A program made the position numbers and the translations under genes. From Roseiarcus sp050015575 (GTDB lineage: Bacteria > Pseudomonadota > Alphaproteobacteria > Rhizobiales > Beijerinckiaceae), in the NCBI GenBank assembly GCA_050015575.1, contig JBEKBD010000072.1, positions 1 to 15,825 of the forward strand: a stretch of DNA of 15,825 nt. The letters run 5' to 3'. The notes beneath the pieces were generated by a model, which had not been told where the DNA came from, did not search any database, and saw nothing but the letters and a program-made list of their open reading frames with translations. Of this stretch, positions 6,425-14,304 are shown piece by piece (the stretch's first letter is position 1; each line of letters starts with the position of its first letter).

Positions 6425-7339
6425 ATGGTGAATCCGATGGACGGCGCGATGGACGAGCGCGGATGGGCCGAGGACCCGGCGTTGCAGCCGCCGTTCGACG
6501 TCGTCGAGCCGCGCGTTCTCGCCGCGCCGCTGGTCTTCGACTCGCCCCATTCGGGCTCGCGCTATCCCCAGCGCTTTCTGGCCGCCTCGCGGCTCGACGC
6601 GCTGGCGCTGCGCCGTTCCGAGGACGCGTTCGTCGACGAATTGTTCCTGCCCTGCGTCGCGCTCGGCGCGCCGCTGCTGCGCGCGCATTTCCCGCGCGCG
6701 TTTGTCGACGTCAACCGCGAGCCGTTCGAGCTCGACCCGCAGATGTACGAGGGCGCCCTGCCGGAATTCGCCAACACCCGTTCGCTGCGCGTCGCGGCGG
6801 GCCTGGGCGCCGTCCCGCGCGTCGTCGGCGACGCGCAGCCGATCTACCGAGGACGGCTCTCGGTCGCCGATGCGCTTGCGCGGATCGCCGCGTTTCATCG
6901 TCCCTACCACCAGCGTCTGGGCGAATTGGTCGCGCACGCGCGGGCGCGTTTCGGGACGGCGATTTTAATCGACTGCCACTCCATGCCCTCGACCCTGGCC
7001 GAGGTCGCCACGCTCGACGTCGTCATCGGCGATCGATTCGGGATGAGCGCCGCCGGCTGGGCGGTCGAGGCGCTCGAATCGGCGTTGCTCGCTCGCGGGC
7101 TCCGCGTGCGCCGCAACAAACCCTACGCCGGCGGATTCATCGTCGAGCGTTACGGCGCGCCCGCCGACGCGCGCCACGCCGTGCAGATCGAGGTCAACCG
7201 CGCGCTCTACATGGACGAGCGCCGGATGGCGAAGTTGGCTCAGGCCGATGCGCTCGCCCAGGCGCTGTTCGCGGCGGCCGAGGCGCTGATGGCGCGTTTC
7301 GTCGAGCAATCCGGAGGAGGGCGGCTCGCGGCCGAATAG
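6425..7339 (+). CDS. N-formylglutamate amidohydrolase family protein
   Basis: A 304-residue protein of the family that hydrolyses N-formyl-L-glutamate to glutamate and formate, the last step of one histidine-degradation route. Family blocks are present: FDSPHSG (38-44), FVDVNREP (93-100), LIDCHSMPS (181-189), NKPYAGGFIVERYG (231-244) and QIEVNR (254-259). The Asp, His and Glu residues in these blocks are the likely metal ligands and catalytic residues. No other hut genes are nearby; in Hyphomicrobiales this gene commonly sits beside cpdR, so it may serve formyl-amino-acid turnover rather than a hut operon. The ATG at 6425 is chosen, with alternatives at 6437 and 6449. None has a strong ribosome site. 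Confidence 0.9.
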   Translation: MVNPMDGAMDERGWAEDPALQPPFDVVEPRVLAAPLVFDSPHSGSRYPQRFLAASRLDALALRRSEDAFVDELFLPCVALGAPLLRAHFPRAFVDVNREPFELDPQMYEGALPEFANTRSLRVAAGLGAVPRVVGDAQPIYRGRLSVADALARIAAFHRPYHQRLGELVAHARARFGTAILIDCHSMPSTLAEVATLDVVIGDRFGMSAAGWAVEALESALLARGLRVRRNKPYAGGFIVERYGAPADARHAVQIEVNRALYMDERRMAKLAQADALAQALFAAAEALMARFVEQSGGGRLAAE

Positions 7340-7375
7340 GGCGCCGGCGGTCGCGCGCCCGATCGTATGGGGCGC

Positions 7376-7410
7376 AAAAAGGAGGCCGCCATGTCGCCAC
7401 GGCGGCCCCG
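7376..7410 (-). terminator. Rho-independent terminator of the small RNA
   Basis: On the minus strand GGGGCCGCC pairs with GGCGGCCTC (9 bp including one G-U) around a 10-nt loop, followed closely by TTTTT (7380-7376). This is the clearest intrinsic terminator in the window, and it fixes the direction of the small RNA. Confidence 0.88.
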
Positions 7411-7460
7411 AGTCTAGGGAGGAAACGCCCAAGGAGGGCATATGCGGCAGATCATGCCGC
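7376..7460 (-). ncRNA. mmgR-like: Candidate suhB/MmgR-type (alpha-r8) small RNA
   Basis: Read on the minus strand, about 85 nt: a 5' hairpin GCGGCA-TGATC-TGCCGC (7460-7444), a short hairpin GCCC-TCCTT-GGGC, then the unpaired UUUCCUCCCU (7425-7416), then a GC stem and a U-run. From memory, UUUCCUCCCU is the conserved unpaired 10-mer of the alpha-r8 family (Rfam suhB). MmgR in Sinorhizobium meliloti affects polyhydroxybutyrate accumulation and responds to nitrogen state. The position beside an inositol-monophosphatase-family gene (suhB-like) also fits, although the RNA runs away from that gene. The 5' end is inferred from the hairpin and a possible -35 box and may be off by several nt. Confidence 0.85.
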
Positions 7461-7476
7461 ACGCCAGCGCTATGTC

Positions 7477-7498
7477 CTTGCATCGCCGTCAATGCAAG
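7477..7498 (-). promoter_or_regulatory. Dyad and possible -35 box upstream of the small RNA
   Basis: CTTGCAT (7477-7483) and ATGCAAG (7492-7498) form a perfect inverted repeat with an 8-nt spacer. On the minus strand TTGACG (7492-7487) inside the dyad sits about 30 nt before the predicted RNA start and could be its -35 box. The matching -10 region is GC-rich and poor. A regulator binding the dyad would overlap the -35, so control at this point is plausible. Confidence 0.45.
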
Positions 7499-7708
7499 AT
7501 AATTCTTCTTTCCCGCGGAGTGTTTCTCGGCCCCGCGACCATTTTGCAACACTCGGTTCGAGCGCCGTCACCGATGGGGACTGATATTCGTAGGCGAGCC
7601 AAGGATTTGCATGTACTCCAACGCCGCGTCGGCGCGCCTCGGCCAACGACGGGGAATGGCTGATATGCGCGATGCGCATTTCCGTTTGTTCGCCAGGGAG
7701 CGACCTGC
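7499..7708. other. Spacer between small RNA promoter and hisN-like gene
   Basis: About 210 nt with no supported gene. It must contain the start signals of both the minus-strand RNA and the plus-strand phosphatase gene. A 73-residue plus-strand open frame starting at 7442 runs through the small RNA and has no protein-like features. I see no clear plus-strand promoter. Confidence 0.35.
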
Positions 7709-8527
7709 ATGACCGCCGTCGATTTCGCCGTCTTCGTCGAACGGCTCGCGCAAGTTTCCGGCGAAGTGATCCTGCCGTTCTTTCGCACCACCATCGGCGC
7801 CGAGGACAAGTCGCGCGGCGGCGTCTTCGACCCCGTCACCGAGGCCGATCGCGGCGCCGAAGCGGCGATGCGGCGGCTGATCGCGCAGACCTTTCCCGCC
7901 CACGGCGTGATCGGCGAGGAATACGGGCAGGATCGGCCGGACGCCGAATACGTCTGGGTGCTCGACCCGATCGACGGCACCAAGAGCTTCATCTCCGGTC
8001 TGCCGACCTGGGGCACGCTGATCGGGTTGATGCGTCGCGGCGAGCCGGTCTACGGCATGATGGCGCAGCCGTTCACCCGCGAGCGCTATTTCGGCGACGG
8101 CACGCGCGCCCGGGTGCGCTGCCTCGCGCCTTCGCGCGGCGAAGGCGCGCCGAACGAATGGGCGACGCGCGGGCTCCACACGCGCGCCTGCGCCAGCCTC
8201 GCCGAGGCGACGGTGATGACGACGAACCCGGCGCTGATCCGCGGCGAGGCGGATCGCCGGGCCTATCGACGCGTCGAACAGCTGGCGCGGCTGGTGCGTT
8301 ACGGCGGCGATTGCTACGCCTACTGCGCGCTCGCCGGCGGCTTCGTCGACATCGTCATCGAGACCAATCTCAAGCCGCACGACGTCGTCGCGCTCATTCC
8401 GATCGTCGTCGGCGCCGGCGGCCTGATCACGACCTGGGACGGCGGCGACGCGGCCAAAGGCGGCCGGGTCATCGCCGCCGGCGATCCGCGCGTCTACGAG
8501 GAAGCGCGCCGCCTGCTCACGGCGTGA
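7709..8527 (+). CDS. hisN: Inositol-monophosphatase-family phosphatase, probably histidinol-phosphatase (HisN)
   Basis: A 272-residue Mg-dependent phosphatase. Motifs are GEEYG (69-73, Glu70), WVLDPIDGTKSFISG (83-97, metal ligands Asp86, Asp89) and the C-terminal KPHDVVALIPIVVGAGG (222-238, Asp225). The run SFISGLPTWGTLIGL resembles histidinol-phosphatase-type members more than true inositol monophosphatases. The expected reaction is L-histidinol phosphate to L-histidinol. Alternative readings are SuhB/inositol monophosphatase or another sugar or nucleotide phosphatase. The ATG at 7709 follows AGGGAG. It ends 4 nt from the stop of the convergent membrane-protein gene, leaving no room for a separate terminator. 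Confidence 0.85.
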   Translation: MTAVDFAVFVERLAQVSGEVILPFFRTTIGAEDKSRGGVFDPVTEADRGAEAAMRRLIAQTFPAHGVIGEEYGQDRPDAEYVWVLDPIDGTKSFISGLPTWGTLIGLMRRGEPVYGMMAQPFTRERYFGDGTRARVRCLAPSRGEGAPNEWATRGLHTRACASLAEATVMTTNPALIRGEADRRAYRRVEQLARLVRYGGDCYAYCALAGGFVDIVIETNLKPHDVVALIPIVVGAGGLITTWDGGDAAKGGRVIAAGDPRVYEEARRLLTA

Positions 8528-8531
8528 ACCC

Positions 8532-10037
8532 TCAGTCCATCGCCGCGAACGGCAGGTCGATGAACGGGTCGGCGCGCGCGCCGGTCTTCTGCGCGCCGGC
8601 GGCCCCGGGCGCGATGACGCCGACCACGGCGCCGACGAGCAACGCGGCCGCGCCGGCGACCAACGCGCCGATCAGGATTTCGCCGGCGTTCGCAGACGGT
8701 CCCGCCGGGAGGACGCGCCAGGCCAGCGCGGCGAGGCCGGCGGCGAGCGCCGCGAGGGCCGCCGACGAGCGCCCGCGCGAGAGCAGCGCCAGCGCCATCG
8801 AGGGGACGATCAGCGCGACGGTGAGCCCCAGGGCGAGAACGATCGCTCTCGCGGGATCGACGAGCCGGTGGTCCGAGACGACGGCGGCGAGCGCGATGAC
8901 GCAAAGCATCATCAGGCGAATGCGGGCCAGGCGCTGGCTCGCCAGCACCGTCAGACGGGAGTAGGCGGCGGCGAGATCGACGCCGGCGGCGCGCGCCGCG
9001 CCGAAAACGCCGGCGCGGGCGAGCGCGAGCGCGGGCAGCCATGTCGCGGCGCCGGCGAACGCGGCCGCCGTCGGCGACCGCGCCGTCGTCGGTTCGGGCC
9101 AAAACGCGGCAAGGGCGGTCGCGCCGAGCGCGAGGGCGGCGAGGGCGAACGCCAGGCCGAACAGCCCCACGCGCCGCGCCTGCATCGGCGGCGCCCCGAC
9201 CGCCGCCTGAGGGAAGGCGAACAACGCGCCGACGCCGAGCGCCGAGGCCACGCCGAACAACAGCGAGGCCGAGTCGGGGCGGGCGAGCGGCGGGGCGAAC
9301 CAGGCGGCCGCGGTCTGGGCGAGCGACGGCGCCGGCGCGCCGACGCCGCTCCACGCCAGACCGGCGCCGATCGCCGCGATCGCCAGGGCGCCGCCGGCGC
9401 TCGCCGCGTCGCTCCACAGCAAGCCCTTGAGGCCGCCCGGAACGATCGACAGCGCCAGCGACAGCGCGACGACAACCTCCGCCGCGCGGCGGCTCTGCCC
9501 GACATCGGCGACGATGACGTCGACCGCCGTTTCGAACCCCGCCGTCGCCGTCAAGACGCCGGCGCACCACAGCGCGACGGCCAAGGCCCAGCGCGTCGGC
9601 GCCCAGGGAAAGCGCGTCGCCAGGACGTCGCTGAGCGCGCTCGCGTTGGCGCGCCGGACGAGCGGACCGACGATCAGCGCCGCGCCGACGAGGCCGACCG
9701 CGACGGCCGGCCAGGGCAGAAGGCTTCGGCCGCTCGGGCCGGCGCCGAGCGCGACGGCGAGGCCCAAGGCGGTGGCCGCGAAGGCGAGCCCGCCGTAGGC
9801 GGGCGGGATCGCGCGTCGCGCCGCGAGGAAATCGACGTGCCGCGCGGTGCGGTTCATCACGCCGATGATCGCCAGGCCGACGAGCGCGACGAGGGGCCCC
9901 AGCGCCTCGACGAGCCGGTCCGGCGCGCCGACCCGCGCCAACGCCGCCACCAGGCCCAAGCCGGTCAGGAACGCCGCCGCGGCGAAAATCGCCAGGCCGT
10001 CGATCCGGGCGCGATCAGTCTTGGCGGCGGCGTACAT
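8532..10037 (-). CDS. Divergent sodium:solute-symporter-like membrane protein
   Basis: A 501-residue protein, almost wholly hydrophobic, with about a dozen predicted transmembrane helices. The N-terminal loop RHVDFLAARRAIPPAYGGLAFAA resembles the conserved YFVAGRRVPAxxNGxAxAAD segment of the SSS family, and later ALSDVLATRFPW matches the family region SLADFLxxRFG. Transport activity and substrate are unknown. SSS transporters for small acids often have a small partner subunit upstream; none is here. It is probably cotranscribed with or just behind lipB, with a 177-nt gap. The ATG at 10035-10037 has a weak ribosome site. It is extremely Ala-rich, so the family call rests on few positions. Confidence 0.72.
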   Translation of the reverse strand: MYAAAKTDRARIDGLAIFAAAAFLTGLGLVAALARVGAPDRLVEALGPLVALVGLAIIGVMNRTARHVDFLAARRAIPPAYGGLAFAATALGLAVALGAGPSGRSLLPWPAVAVGLVGAALIVGPLVRRANASALSDVLATRFPWAPTRWALAVALWCAGVLTATAGFETAVDVIVADVGQSRRAAEVVVALSLALSIVPGGLKGLLWSDAASAGGALAIAAIGAGLAWSGVGAPAPSLAQTAAAWFAPPLARPDSASLLFGVASALGVGALFAFPQAAVGAPPMQARRVGLFGLAFALAALALGATALAAFWPEPTTARSPTAAAFAGAATWLPALALARAGVFGAARAAGVDLAAAYSRLTVLASQRLARIRLMMLCVIALAAVVSDHRLVDPARAIVLALGLTVALIVPSMALALLSRGRSSAALAALAAGLAALAWRVLPAGPSANAGEILIGALVAGAAALLVGAVVGVIAPGAAGAQKTGARADPFIDLPFAAMD

Positions 10038-10214
10038 GGCGGGGCCCGTCGAGGAAGCGGATTCAAGAAATCGAGCGGCGGCGCGTCTTCCTTAAGCGAA
10101 GAGCGCCTGACGCGCCAGACGGCGCCGCGCGCCGCCCCGAGCGATCGGGCGGGAAAAATCGCCCCTGTCCAGCGAACGGTCGACCGGCGGTCCGATCGCC
10201 GACGAAAGGGACCC

Positions 10215-10961
10215 TCAGGCAGGAGAAAATTCGCCGATCGTCAGCCCGAAGCGCGCCTCGAACGCTCGCCGCAGCGCGGCGTCGACCTCCGCCATCGAAG
10301 CGCCGCGGCCGAGATCGGCGAGGCTGGTCACGCCGTAATGCGCTTCGCCGACGCCGCAAGGGACGATGCCCTGGAAATGCGCGAGATTCGGCGCGACGTT
10401 GAGCGCGACGCCGTGGAACGAGACCCAGCGGCGGATGCGGACGCCGATCGCGGCGATCTTGTCCTCGGCGCCCGATCCGTCGCTTCCCGGCGGCTTGTCT
10501 GGCCGCGCGACCCAGACGCCGACGCGGCTCTCGCGCGTTTCGCCGGCGACCCCCAACGTCGCCAGCGCGTCGATCAGCCAGGCCTCCAGCGCGCCGACGA
10601 ACGCGCGCACGTCGGGACGGCGCCGCTTGAGGTCGAGCATGACGTAAGCGACCCGCTGCCCCGGCCCGTGATAGGTGAACTGCCCGCCGCGCCCGGCGCG
10701 GAAGACGGGAAAGCGCGCGTCGCGCAGGTCGGCCGGCTTGGCGCTCGTCCCCGCGGTGTAGAGCGGGGGATGCTGGAGGAGCCAGACCCGCTCGGCGGCG
10801 CGCCCCGCCGCGATCGCGTCCGCGCGCGATTCCATTTCGGCGAGCGCGCGAGCGTAGTCGGTCAGGCCGGGCGCGACCAGCCATTCGACCGGCGGCGAGC
10901 CGGGCGCGGGGAGGAAGCGCGTTTCGAGCGTGGCGCGCGGACGGGAAGGCTTGGCGCTCAT
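10215..10961 (-). CDS. lipB: Lipoyl(octanoyl) transferase LipB
   Basis: A 248-residue cytoplasmic enzyme that moves octanoate from acyl-carrier protein to the lipoyl domains of 2-oxoacid dehydrogenases and the glycine-cleavage H protein. Motifs are LQHPPLYTAGTSA (62-74), RGGQFTYHGPGQ (91-102), catalytic Lys168 in DKIAAIGVRI and catalytic Cys202 in GIVPCGV. A short insertion (about residues 153-167, DKPPGSDGSGAED) precedes the catalytic Lys. The ATG at 10959-10961 is preceded by AGAGGA. It is divergent from the hydrolase gene at 11182. Confidence 0.96.
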   Translation of the reverse strand: MSAKPSRPRATLETRFLPAPGSPPVEWLVAPGLTDYARALAEMESRADAIAAGRAAERVWLLQHPPLYTAGTSAKPADLRDARFPVFRAGRGGQFTYHGPGQRVAYVMLDLKRRRPDVRAFVGALEAWLIDALATLGVAGETRESRVGVWVARPDKPPGSDGSGAEDKIAAIGVRIRRWVSFHGVALNVAPNLAHFQGIVPCGVGEAHYGVTSLADLGRGASMAEVDAALRRAFEARFGLTIGEFSPA

Positions 10962-11181
10962 GGGTTCCTCTGGAACATTTCGCGCCCGATCGCGAACTCA
11001 TTCCTTCGCAAGGCGCGTTGCTCGCCTGCGCGTCATTAAGTCCCAATTGTCCGGCTTCGCCAAGCGCGAATTGTTCCTCCGATCGCGTCCGCGCGCTCGC
11101 TGGCGGGATCGCCCTCGATGCGCTATGGCGGCCGGCGGTCGATATCGTCACGCACCCCCAGCAGAGGCGCCGCGCCGGCCG

Positions 11182-11973
11182 ATGGTTCAATCGTTCCTAT
11201 CCGACGGCGTGCGCATCGCCTTCGTCGACGTCGCGCCTGAGGCGCCCGATCGCGGCGAGCCGATCCTGCTGATCCACGGCTTCGCCTCCAATCACCGCAT
11301 CAACTGGGTCGATTCGCGCTGGGTCGAGACGCTGTCGAAAGCGGGACGGCGCGTCGTCGCTTTCGACAATCGCGGCCACGGCGACAGCGAAAAGCTCTAC
11401 GAGCCGCGCGACTACCATGCGGCGACGATGGCGCGCGACGCGGCCAATCTGCTCAATCGCCTGGGCATCCGGCGGGCCGACGTGATGGGCTATTCGATGG
11501 GGGCGCGCATCGCAAGCTTTTTGGCGTTCGCCGAGCCGGAGCGGGTGCGGACGCTGATCCTCGGCGGGCTCGGCGACCGCTTGGTCGACGGCGACGGGCT
11601 ACCGCTCGGCGTCGCCGCGGCGATGGAGGCGCCTTCGCTCGACAGTCTGACGGATCCGATGCAGCGCATGTTCCGCGCCTTCGCCGAACAGACGAAGAGC
11701 GACCGCGCGGCGCTCGCCGCCTGCGTCCGCGGCTCGCGCCAGACCTTGAGCGAGGCTCAGGTCGCCAACATCGCCTGTCCCGCGCTGGTCGCGGTGGGAA
11801 CGCGCGACGATGTCGCAGGCGATCCGTTTCGCTTGGCGGCGATGTTTCCGCGCGGGGAGGCGTTGGCGATACCGGGGCGGGGCCACAATCCGGCGGTCGG
11901 CGACAAAGCGTTCAAGGCGGGCGTGTTGGCGTTTCTGGCGAAGGCGAACGAGGCCTCGCCTTCGCCGCGGTGA
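11182..11973 (+). CDS. Alpha/beta-fold hydrolase
   Basis: A 263-residue cytoplasmic hydrolase of unknown substrate. It has the oxyanion-side LLIHGFASN (29-37), FDNRGHGDS (61-69), nucleophile elbow GYSMGA with Ser105, acid Asp209 or Asp210 (VGTRDDVAG) and catalytic His235 (GRGHNPA). This layout fits esterases, lactonases or C-C hydrolases; nothing narrows it. The ATG at 11182 is picked because homology-like sequence starts there. ATG 11125 and the open frame back to 10930 overlap the lipB start region and look non-coding. The ribosome site is weak. Confidence 0.88.
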   Translation: MVQSFLSDGVRIAFVDVAPEAPDRGEPILLIHGFASNHRINWVDSRWVETLSKAGRRVVAFDNRGHGDSEKLYEPRDYHAATMARDAANLLNRLGIRRADVMGYSMGARIASFLAFAEPERVRTLILGGLGDRLVDGDGLPLGVAAAMEAPSLDSLTDPMQRMFRAFAEQTKSDRAALAACVRGSRQTLSEAQVANIACPALVAVGTRDDVAGDPFRLAAMFPRGEALAIPGRGHNPAVGDKAFKAGVLAFLAKANEASPSPR

Positions 11974-12053
11974 AGGCGTCGTCGCGAGGTCGCTGGCGCC
12001 GCGCCGGGCGCTTGATTCCAAGCGGCCCCTATGAAGTGAACGCGGACCGTTCC

Positions 12054-12082
12054 TTGACATTGTGCGCTGCATCATCGATAAG
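12054..12082 (+). promoter_or_regulatory. Promoter of the RNA-helicase gene
   Basis: TTGACA (12054-12059), a 17-nt spacer and GATAAG (12077-12082) fit a housekeeping promoter. Transcription would start near 12089, giving a leader of about 175 nt before the helicase start. Confidence 0.7.
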
Positions 12083-12088
12083 TCCCTC

Positions 12089-12105
12089 ACCGCTCGATGA
12101 GCGGT
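12089..12105 (+). promoter_or_regulatory. Perfect hairpin at the predicted 5' end of the helicase mRNA
   Basis: ACCGCTC (12089-12095) pairs exactly with GAGCGGT (12099-12105) around GAT, starting at the predicted transcription start. A 5'-terminal stem can protect mRNA from decay; as DNA it could instead be an operator overlapping the start. The rest of the leader to 12263 shows no further clear element. Confidence 0.55.
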
Positions 12106-12263
12106 CGATGCGCGCCGGCTGCGTGAAGGGCCAATGTGTCCTCCTGCCGAGCGCCTGTTTGTAGATCGCCCGATCGCCCGGACACGCGGGGCGTCCCCTT
12201 TAACGACCATACGCCGCAGCGCAGGTTTTGCCGCGCCTTTGCGGCTGTTCGAAAGATACGCAA

Positions 12264-13565
12264 TTGGAAAATTTCAACGGCTTCGGCCTCGCCGCGCCGC
12301 TCGTCGACGCTTTGACCCAAATGGGCTACGTCAAGCCGACGCCGATCCAGGCCGAGGCCATTCCCGTTCTCATGACCGGGCGCGACCTCATCGGCATCGC
12401 CCAGACGGGCACCGGCAAGACGGCGGCCTTCGCGCTGCCGATCCTCAATCGCCTGATCGCCGACAAGCGGTCCGCCCCGCGCGGCGGCGCGCGGGTTCTG
12501 GTGCTCAGTCCGACGCGCGAACTCGCCAGCCAGATCGCCCAGAGCTTTCGCGACCTCTCGGCCGGCTTGTCGCTCGATATCGCCGTCGTCTTCGGCGGCG
12601 TGCCGCCTGGCGCGCAGATCCGCGCGCTGGCGAAGGGGCTCGACGTGCTAGTGGCGACGCCGGGGCGTCTGCTCGATCATCTCGACGCGCGCGTCTGCAA
12701 TTTGAGCGCCGTCGAATTCCTCGTCCTCGACGAAGTCGACCGGATGCTCGATCTCGGCTTCATCCGGCCGATCCGCCGCATCGTGCGCGATCTGCCGAGG
12801 AAGCGGCAGAACCTGTTCTTCTCCGCCACCATGCCGCCCGACATCCGCAAACTCGCCGGCGAGTTGCTGCACGATCCCGCGGAAGTGTCGGTGACTCCCG
12901 CGGGCGCCACCGTCGACCTTGTCGAGCAGACCGTCGTCCACGTCGACTCGCCGCGCAAGCGCGACATGCTGGTCGAGCTGTTCGCCGATCCCAAGCTGAC
13001 GCGGACGATCGTCTTCACCCGCACCAAGCACGGCGCCGATCGCGTCGCCAAAGGTCTCGACGAAGCGGGGATCAGCGCCCTCGCCATTCACGGCAACAAG
13101 AGCCAAGGCCAGCGCGAGCGCGCGCTGGCCGCGTTCCGGTCCGGCCAGGCGCGCGCGCTGGTCGCCACCGATATCGCCGCGCGCGGCATCGACGTCGACG
13201 ACGTCAGCCACGTCGTCAATTTCGAGCTGCCCGACGTCGCCGAGGCCTATGTCCATCGCATCGGCCGCACCGCGCGCGCCGGCAAGGGCGGCCAGGCGAT
13301 CTCGCTGTGCGACGCCGGCGAGCGCGACGCGTTGCGCGCGATCGAGCGCCTGACGCGGTTGCGCATCTTCTCGCTCGATCGTCGCGGCGACAAGGGGCCC
13401 AAGCCGGCGCCGGTGGCGCCCAAGGCGGCGACGCCGCCCGCGCCCGGCCGGCCGCATCGTTCGCCCCAACGCGATCCGCGCTCGGCCCGCCAGCAGCCGC
13501 GCCGCGCCCGCCAGGGCCGCCGCGCGCGGCCCGCGTATCAAGCGGGCGGCGCGCCGGCGCATTGA
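12264..13565 (+). CDS. RhlE-like DEAD-box-family ATP-dependent RNA helicase
   Basis: A 433-residue RNA helicase. Motifs in order: Q motif GYVKPTPIQ (21-29), Walker A AQTGTGKT (46-53), PTRELA (83-88), TPGR (132-135), motif II DEVD (156-159) in place of DEAD, SAT (187-189), VFTRTKHGADRV (250-261), ATDIAARGIDV (301-311) and HRIGRTARAG (331-340). A basic, Pro/Arg/Lys-rich tail of about 65 residues follows, as in RhlE proteins. Likely roles are RNA remodelling, ribosome assembly or mRNA decay. No in-frame ATG exists near the N-terminus. I choose TTG 12264 (reading M-ENFNGFGLAAPL) because relatives begin here; TTG 12228 is the alternative. GAAAG lies 8 nt before 12264. It has its own promoter at 12054. 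Confidence 0.93.
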   Translation: MENFNGFGLAAPLVDALTQMGYVKPTPIQAEAIPVLMTGRDLIGIAQTGTGKTAAFALPILNRLIADKRSAPRGGARVLVLSPTRELASQIAQSFRDLSAGLSLDIAVVFGGVPPGAQIRALAKGLDVLVATPGRLLDHLDARVCNLSAVEFLVLDEVDRMLDLGFIRPIRRIVRDLPRKRQNLFFSATMPPDIRKLAGELLHDPAEVSVTPAGATVDLVEQTVVHVDSPRKRDMLVELFADPKLTRTIVFTRTKHGADRVAKGLDEAGISALAIHGNKSQGQRERALAAFRSGQARALVATDIAARGIDVDDVSHVVNFELPDVAEAYVHRIGRTARAGKGGQAISLCDAGERDALRAIERLTRLRIFSLDRRGDKGPKPAPVAPKAATPPAPGRPHRSPQRDPRSARQQPRRARQGRRARPAYQAGGAPAH

Positions 13566-13638
13566 GCCGGCGCCGTCTTGCCGCGAAGGTCGCGACGGGG
13601 CTTTACACAGTATTCGCGCCTATAGTCGTTCAGACAGC

Positions 13639-13669
13639 TTGACAACGACGGCGTTCGTGGTCGTATTGC
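13639..13669 (+). promoter_or_regulatory. Possible promoter of the first small cysteine-protein gene
   Basis: TTGACA (13639-13644) is followed after 19 nt by TATTGC (13664-13669); the spacer is long and the -10 only fair. The same TTGACA occurs at the equivalent place before copy 2 (14186-14191) and as TCGACA before copy 3 (14695-14700), so it is part of the duplicated unit. Confidence 0.45.
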
Positions 13670-13757
13670 TAGCGCGTCATCGCCGAATCGCGAAGCCGGG
13701 AAGGGCGCGGCCGAGGGGATATGTCGGCGAAAACTCGAACCATGCCGGGGGGCATTG

Positions 13758-14105
13758 ATGCGCATTCGCAAACTCGTAGCGGTCCTCGCGGCGGCCAGTC
13801 TGGCGTTCTGGGCGCCGTCGATCATTCCGGCCAAGGCGGTTTACGTGGGGCCTTGCGGTCTTGCGCCCGCCGAATATCGCACGATCGACACGGCTTACGC
13901 GGGGGCGCCGATCGTGCCGTGCCCGACGCATGTGCCATGGCCGGCCATCGCGGTGTTGGTCGGAACGGTCAGCGTGATGCTGAACGCGGCGATCGTATGG
14001 AACACGCAATGCCGCGAATTGACCAGCGCAGAGGCGATGACGTCGATCTTCCTGCCGTTCATCGGCATCGGGTTCAACGCGCAGACGAGCAAGTGCCATC
14101 ATTGA
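13758..14105 (+). CDS. Small exported four-cysteine protein, copy 1 of 3
   Basis: 115 residues, function unknown. Residues 1-27 are a signal peptide (MRIRK start, hydrophobic core, IIPAKA end). The exported part has a short loop with Cys33 and Cys55, a transmembrane helix at about 61-81 (WPAIAVLVGTVSVMLNAAIVW) and the block NTQCRELTSAEAMTS with Cys85. A second hydrophobic stretch (IFLPFIGIGFN) and a KCHH end with Cys113 follow. All four cysteines recur in the two neighbouring copies, suggesting disulfides or a metal/haem site, but no known motif is present. The ATG at 13758 follows a G-run; the TTG directly before it is not needed. Confidence 0.82.
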   Translation: MRIRKLVAVLAAASLAFWAPSIIPAKAVYVGPCGLAPAEYRTIDTAYAGAPIVPCPTHVPWPAIAVLVGTVSVMLNAAIVWNTQCRELTSAEAMTSIFLPFIGIGFNAQTSKCHH

Positions 14106-14304
14106 CGGGTTAGGCGCGGGCGTTTCGGCGGCCGAGTGGTTGAGGCGAGAATCGCGAGGAGCGGCCTCGAAGCGGCGCGGCCATGTTGACAAGGATCGCG
14201 CTTTCGGCCGAAATGGCGGAGCGGCATCCTCGATAGGGATTCGCCGGCAAGGGCGCCGCCGAGGGGAGCGATCGGCGAAAACTCACAAAGCGCAGGGGGC
14301 GTTC

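Noticed and set aside
7442..7663. 73-residue plus-strand open frame
   Set aside because: Covers the small RNA and its promoter; no ribosome-site or protein-like support beyond the AAGGAGG that is itself complementary to the RNA motif.
8868..11039. 723-residue Arg/Gly-rich open frame on the plus strand
   Set aside because: Antisense to the membrane protein and lipB, both well supported on the minus strand. High GC removes stop codons, giving long spurious frames.
12134..13642. 502-residue Arg-rich frame over the helicase gene
   Set aside because: Shifted frame of the helicase; all helicase motifs are in the 12264-13565 frame.
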